Assembly: GCA_026394435.1 (NCBI GenBank)
Contig: JAPKYG010000100.1
Location: 1-8,759, forward strand
Direction of reading: 5' to 3'
DNA: 8,759 bases
Source: Methanobacteriota archaeon
GTDB taxonomy: Archaea > Thermoplasmatota > E2 > DHVEG-1
In this document: positions 7,701 to 8,759 of the stretch, in pieces
Layout: each line of letters opens with the position of its first letter
Position numbering within the stretch: the stretch's first letter is position 1
Notes under the pieces: generated by a model
The model's input: the letters and a program-made list of their open reading frames with translations, nothing else
What the model was told of the DNA's origin: nothing
Databases searched by the model: none
Translations under genes and position numbers: made by a program

Positions 7701-8558
7701 GATCTATGGCAATTTACTACCTCCTGCTATCATCCAACTATCATAAAGGTTGATAACAATATTTTTGCGTGTGTCTATTCCCAATATTATGATAATCCTA
7801 CTTGGCGATATGTTGCTTATGTCACTACCGTAAAAATAGCGGACAATGGTATTATCAGTAAATCTTTTATTGATTACTTAGAATTTATTAGACGGTATTA
7901 TACTGACAATTTTATGTCTCATCAACCAGAAATATTCCAAGTACATGATCGAGTCTATGCCATTATCTCAAAAGATCTTGTCGACCCTTGGAACTCCTAT
8001 CAATATTATGGATGGATAACGACACTACGTATTGGAGAAAATGGTGATATTATCGATGCCGTTGATGGTGCAGCTCAAATTTCAACGAATGCGAGAATAA
8101 CCAGTTATGACATAAAAATAATACCATTCATCAACGATAGTTATATCGCTATCTACGGTGGGAAAAACAATGATTTGTACCAATGTGTGATACGAATTCC
8201 TTTAATTGAAACTAACCGTACAATACTCTCAAAATCTGGATCCTACGTCGTCAAAGCGAATAAGACAAAGGTTTTCGTAACTTTTACGGATTCAAATAAT
8301 ATACCATATACACTCTCAGCGGCACTTAAAAACAACTGGAACTATATTGTGACTACCTATGATAAAACTACAATGAACCTCTATATCAATGCCAACCTTA
8401 ACGGCTCGCTTGCTCTTGGTTCAAAACCAATAAAAGTGACAACAAATCAATTATACTTTGGATTATACAATGGTAACTATGATGAATTTTCTCTTTATGC
8501 TGCAATACTTTCCCCAGCAAAAATAATACAAAATTACAATTATTATCGTCCTCCATAA
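4725..8558 (+). CDS. Giant pilin-anchored surface protein, paralog of the upstream gene
   Basis: 1277 residues with the same domain order as the preceding gene. The class III signal is K-K-R-S-N-K-A (20-26), with a probable cleavage site before V27, then S28, E29 and a hydrophobic helix to about residue 53. The pilin-type domain (60-163) holds an EF-hand-like loop, DSNGDGMWSIGE (113-124), with Asp/Asn/Asp/Gly/Glu at the expected calcium-ligand positions 1, 3, 5, 6 and 12. A fibronectin-III-like domain spans about 168-270 (NYLYEAWIQY at 242-251). The LamG first half is at 274-354 (GIWHFDESSG, LSFDGIDDYG, CTIEAWI) and the second half at 1166-1273 (ILSKSGSYVV, WNYIVTTYD, LYFGLYNGNYDEFSLY). In between lie 14 propeller-like repeats. 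The sequence has diverged clearly from its neighbour while domain boundaries and repeat number are kept, which suggests an old duplication under structural constraint. It probably lies on the outer face of the membrane or on a pilus-like fibre as an adhesin or ligand-binding protein (inference); no enzymatic motif was seen. Confidence 0.93.
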   Translation: MRINKKNLLLPYFKGENTSKKRSNKAVSEIIATILLLSISLSLLCIVYVLVLNNATSPSSTYHVSSAQIIATADEKNVFLQNNGGVPLSLNTKLVITVGGQDFFVTVEDCIIDSNGDGMWSIGEQIKFTPPAIASLFGLEIQIKIINPDTNSMIMAGLVQEGARGDLPYVQTLNPYDVWPHSATMKSYYNFVKVNYLPGKLWFQWKRSDDPLWNRTPMLNITAAPLSGFHQFTLYNLSSNKNYLYEAWIQYTSGNSTFNQSGGIKLFTTQIDAMGIWHFDESSGIKLFDSSGQFPPNDGILTPNEIRGPQRLNGELNHSTKSLSFDGIDDYGQVANSNTLSVTNECTIEAWINRSQHSDGLVGTPLQSSLSQFGNYTLGCYDPCIIHVNGNIYALVSTNENSLGYLSTINITDAGDIIENPSTSSYYLDFFNFDASCKTPKIIQVNAGNGIVAIVYTKPSVGNQLYIKTVQIFNDGHINKTTINTRVLDASLSSTPDIIYKSNNVYAIVYGINVANTGVLISLNISTIGTISPVNKKLIFGDIMIEPEIIKVVDSFNIYVIVYNCVGDDGGLRTVRITNTGILSDISLHVWFDDDDGGSPEIINVHDDMYAIVYAGPILRQSGFLKTIEILSDGTITLSRTIPPLAKAFDQMAFEMSAGNSIRFPHILPLHGANDYYGISYSIDSPTANLWGKIVTVHMQDNGNIVSLSKKDVTFEPFMCSASYFIPIFDEVYGIVYRSDAGDGIIKTIRIHDDGHIHNNPILDMEEIGGLKCYAQDEILTSDSRYVADVFRGIDAKLVLKTVAVNTTSKTVAQAFVDSYTIELGYTSTNGTFNASYAPTIIPINNEVYAIAYCHYMTSPVYHDGKIVTVKIDVAGRITLIERYTFDADCMNTPFSFTAINKSNGIYAIAYQLYSTSQGKLKTIKIGNNGHIFGVQDSYLFEGVRCREPSMNLVSGDIYAIIYRDSLTPSNYGRLATLKIYGSNGTIIKSIIDLWQFTTSCYHPTIIKVDNNIFACVYSQYYDNPTWRYVAYVTTVKIADNGIISKSFIDYLEFIRRYYTDNFMSHQPEIFQVHDRVYAIISKDLVDPWNSYQYYGWITTLRIGENGDIIDAVDGAAQISTNARITSYDIKIIPFINDSYIAIYGGKNNDLYQCVIRIPLIETNRTILSKSGSYVVKANKTKVFVTFTDSNNIPYTLSAALKNNWNYIVTTYDKTTMNLYINANLNGSLALGSKPIKVTTNQLYFGLYNGNYDEFSLYAAILSPAKIIQNYNYYRPP
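5856..8198 (+). repeat. Array of 14 degenerate beta-propeller-like repeats (second complete gene)
   Basis: Protein residues about 378-1158. Cores are visible at 381-398, 438-457, 494-511, 545-564, 598-615, 663-682, 721-738, 774-792, 837-854, 893-911, 947-964, 1002-1019, 1066-1083 and 1127-1145. The consensus is the same as in the upstream paralog. Seven units (1, 2, 7, 8, 10, 11, 12) are preceded by a cysteine one to three residues before the core, often in an F-[ED]-x-x-x-C context. Unit 8 is the most divergent in its core (DSRYVADVFR). Confidence 0.75.
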
Positions 8559-8566
8559 GAAAAAAA

Positions 8567-8573
8567 AGGTGAT
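8567..8573 (+). promoter_or_regulatory. Strong archaeal ribosome-binding site AGGTGAT
   Basis: AGGTGAT is fully complementary to the conserved archaeal 16S 3' end and sits 3 bases before a GTG at 8577. It decides this GTG as the start of the last gene rather than the in-frame ATG at 8607, and it is the best translation signal in the window. Confidence 0.75.
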
Positions 8574-8576
8574 AGC

Positions 8577-8759
8577 GTGAAACATATACGAAAAATAATA
8601 AGAAATATGAAAAAAAAGGATGAAGCAGTTGCTGGTATCGTTGTGGCAGTCATGATCGTTGGACTTGTTCTTGCAGTGGTTTCAATTATTCAAACGATCT
8701 ATGTTCCAAAATGGATGGAATCACGAGAAGCTGAACATATGGGTGTTGTGGCAGATCAG
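8577..8759 (+). CDS. Pilin-like single-span membrane protein, N-terminal part (3'-truncated)
   Basis: The first 61 residues are present and the frame is open at the window end. The start is GTG, chosen for its strong ribosome-binding site. The N-terminus is very basic (K2 to K14), then D15-E16-A17-V18-A19-G20, then a hydrophobic helix at about 18-42, then an amphipathic stretch containing YVPKWMESREAEHM (42-55). This layout, with a short basic leader, one helix and a charged Y-V-P-x-W-x-x-x-x-E-x-x-H-M segment, resembles small archaeal pilin-like or archaellin-like membrane proteins found in pilin clusters; I recall the pattern but cannot name the family with certainty. The prepilin-peptidase site is less canonical than in the two large proteins. 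The gap to the previous gene is only 18 bases, so the genes are probably co-transcribed and this may be a partner subunit of the same surface structure (inference). Confidence 0.8.
   Translation, partial: MKHIRKIIRNMKKKDEAVAGIVVAVMIVGLVLAVVSIIQTIYVPKWMESREAEHMGVVADQ

Overview
The window looks like a cell-surface gene cluster from an archaeon. Three signs point there. Two large proteins begin with archaeal-type class III (type IV pilin) signal sequences (Lys-Ala / Ala-Ser-Glu and Lys-Ala / Val-Ser-Glu followed by a hydrophobic segment). The post-membrane region carries the D-G-x-W-x-x-G-E motif typical of archaeal Pilin_N (formerly DUF1628) proteins. The last gene has an AGGTGAT ribosome-binding site that matches the archaeal 16S 3' end. 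The DNA is AT-rich and the proteins are rich in Asn, Ile, Tyr and Thr with many N-glycosylation sequons. An uncultured euryarchaeote, possibly of the Thermoplasmatota, is my best guess; this is inference, not proof.

Layout: all genes are on the + strand and tightly packed, with gaps of 57, 29 and 18 bases. (1) Bases 1-768 hold the 3' end of a gene whose product is the C-terminal part of a paralog of the next two. (2) Bases 826-4695 encode a 1289-residue pilin-anchored surface protein. (3) Bases 4725-8558 encode a 1277-residue paralog with the same architecture. (4) Bases 8577-8759 hold the start of a small single-membrane-span pilin-like protein that runs off the window. No RNA genes, mobile elements, CRISPR arrays or reverse-strand genes were supported.

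The most striking point is the shared architecture of the two complete proteins. From the N-terminus: a type IV pilin signal and membrane helix, a small pilin-type beta domain, a fibronectin-III-like domain, the first half of a LamG/concanavalin-A-like lectin domain, an insert of about 800 residues made of 14 degenerate beta-propeller-like repeats, and then the second half of the LamG domain. The propeller array therefore appears to be nested inside one loop of a lectin fold. Both proteins have 14 recognisable repeats by eye, which would fit two seven-bladed propellers. The partial upstream protein shows the same ending: three repeats, then the LamG second half.

Together the genes probably make large adhesins or binding proteins displayed on the outer face of the membrane or on a pilus-like fibre, with a smaller pilin-like component encoded downstream. 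The ligand is unknown.
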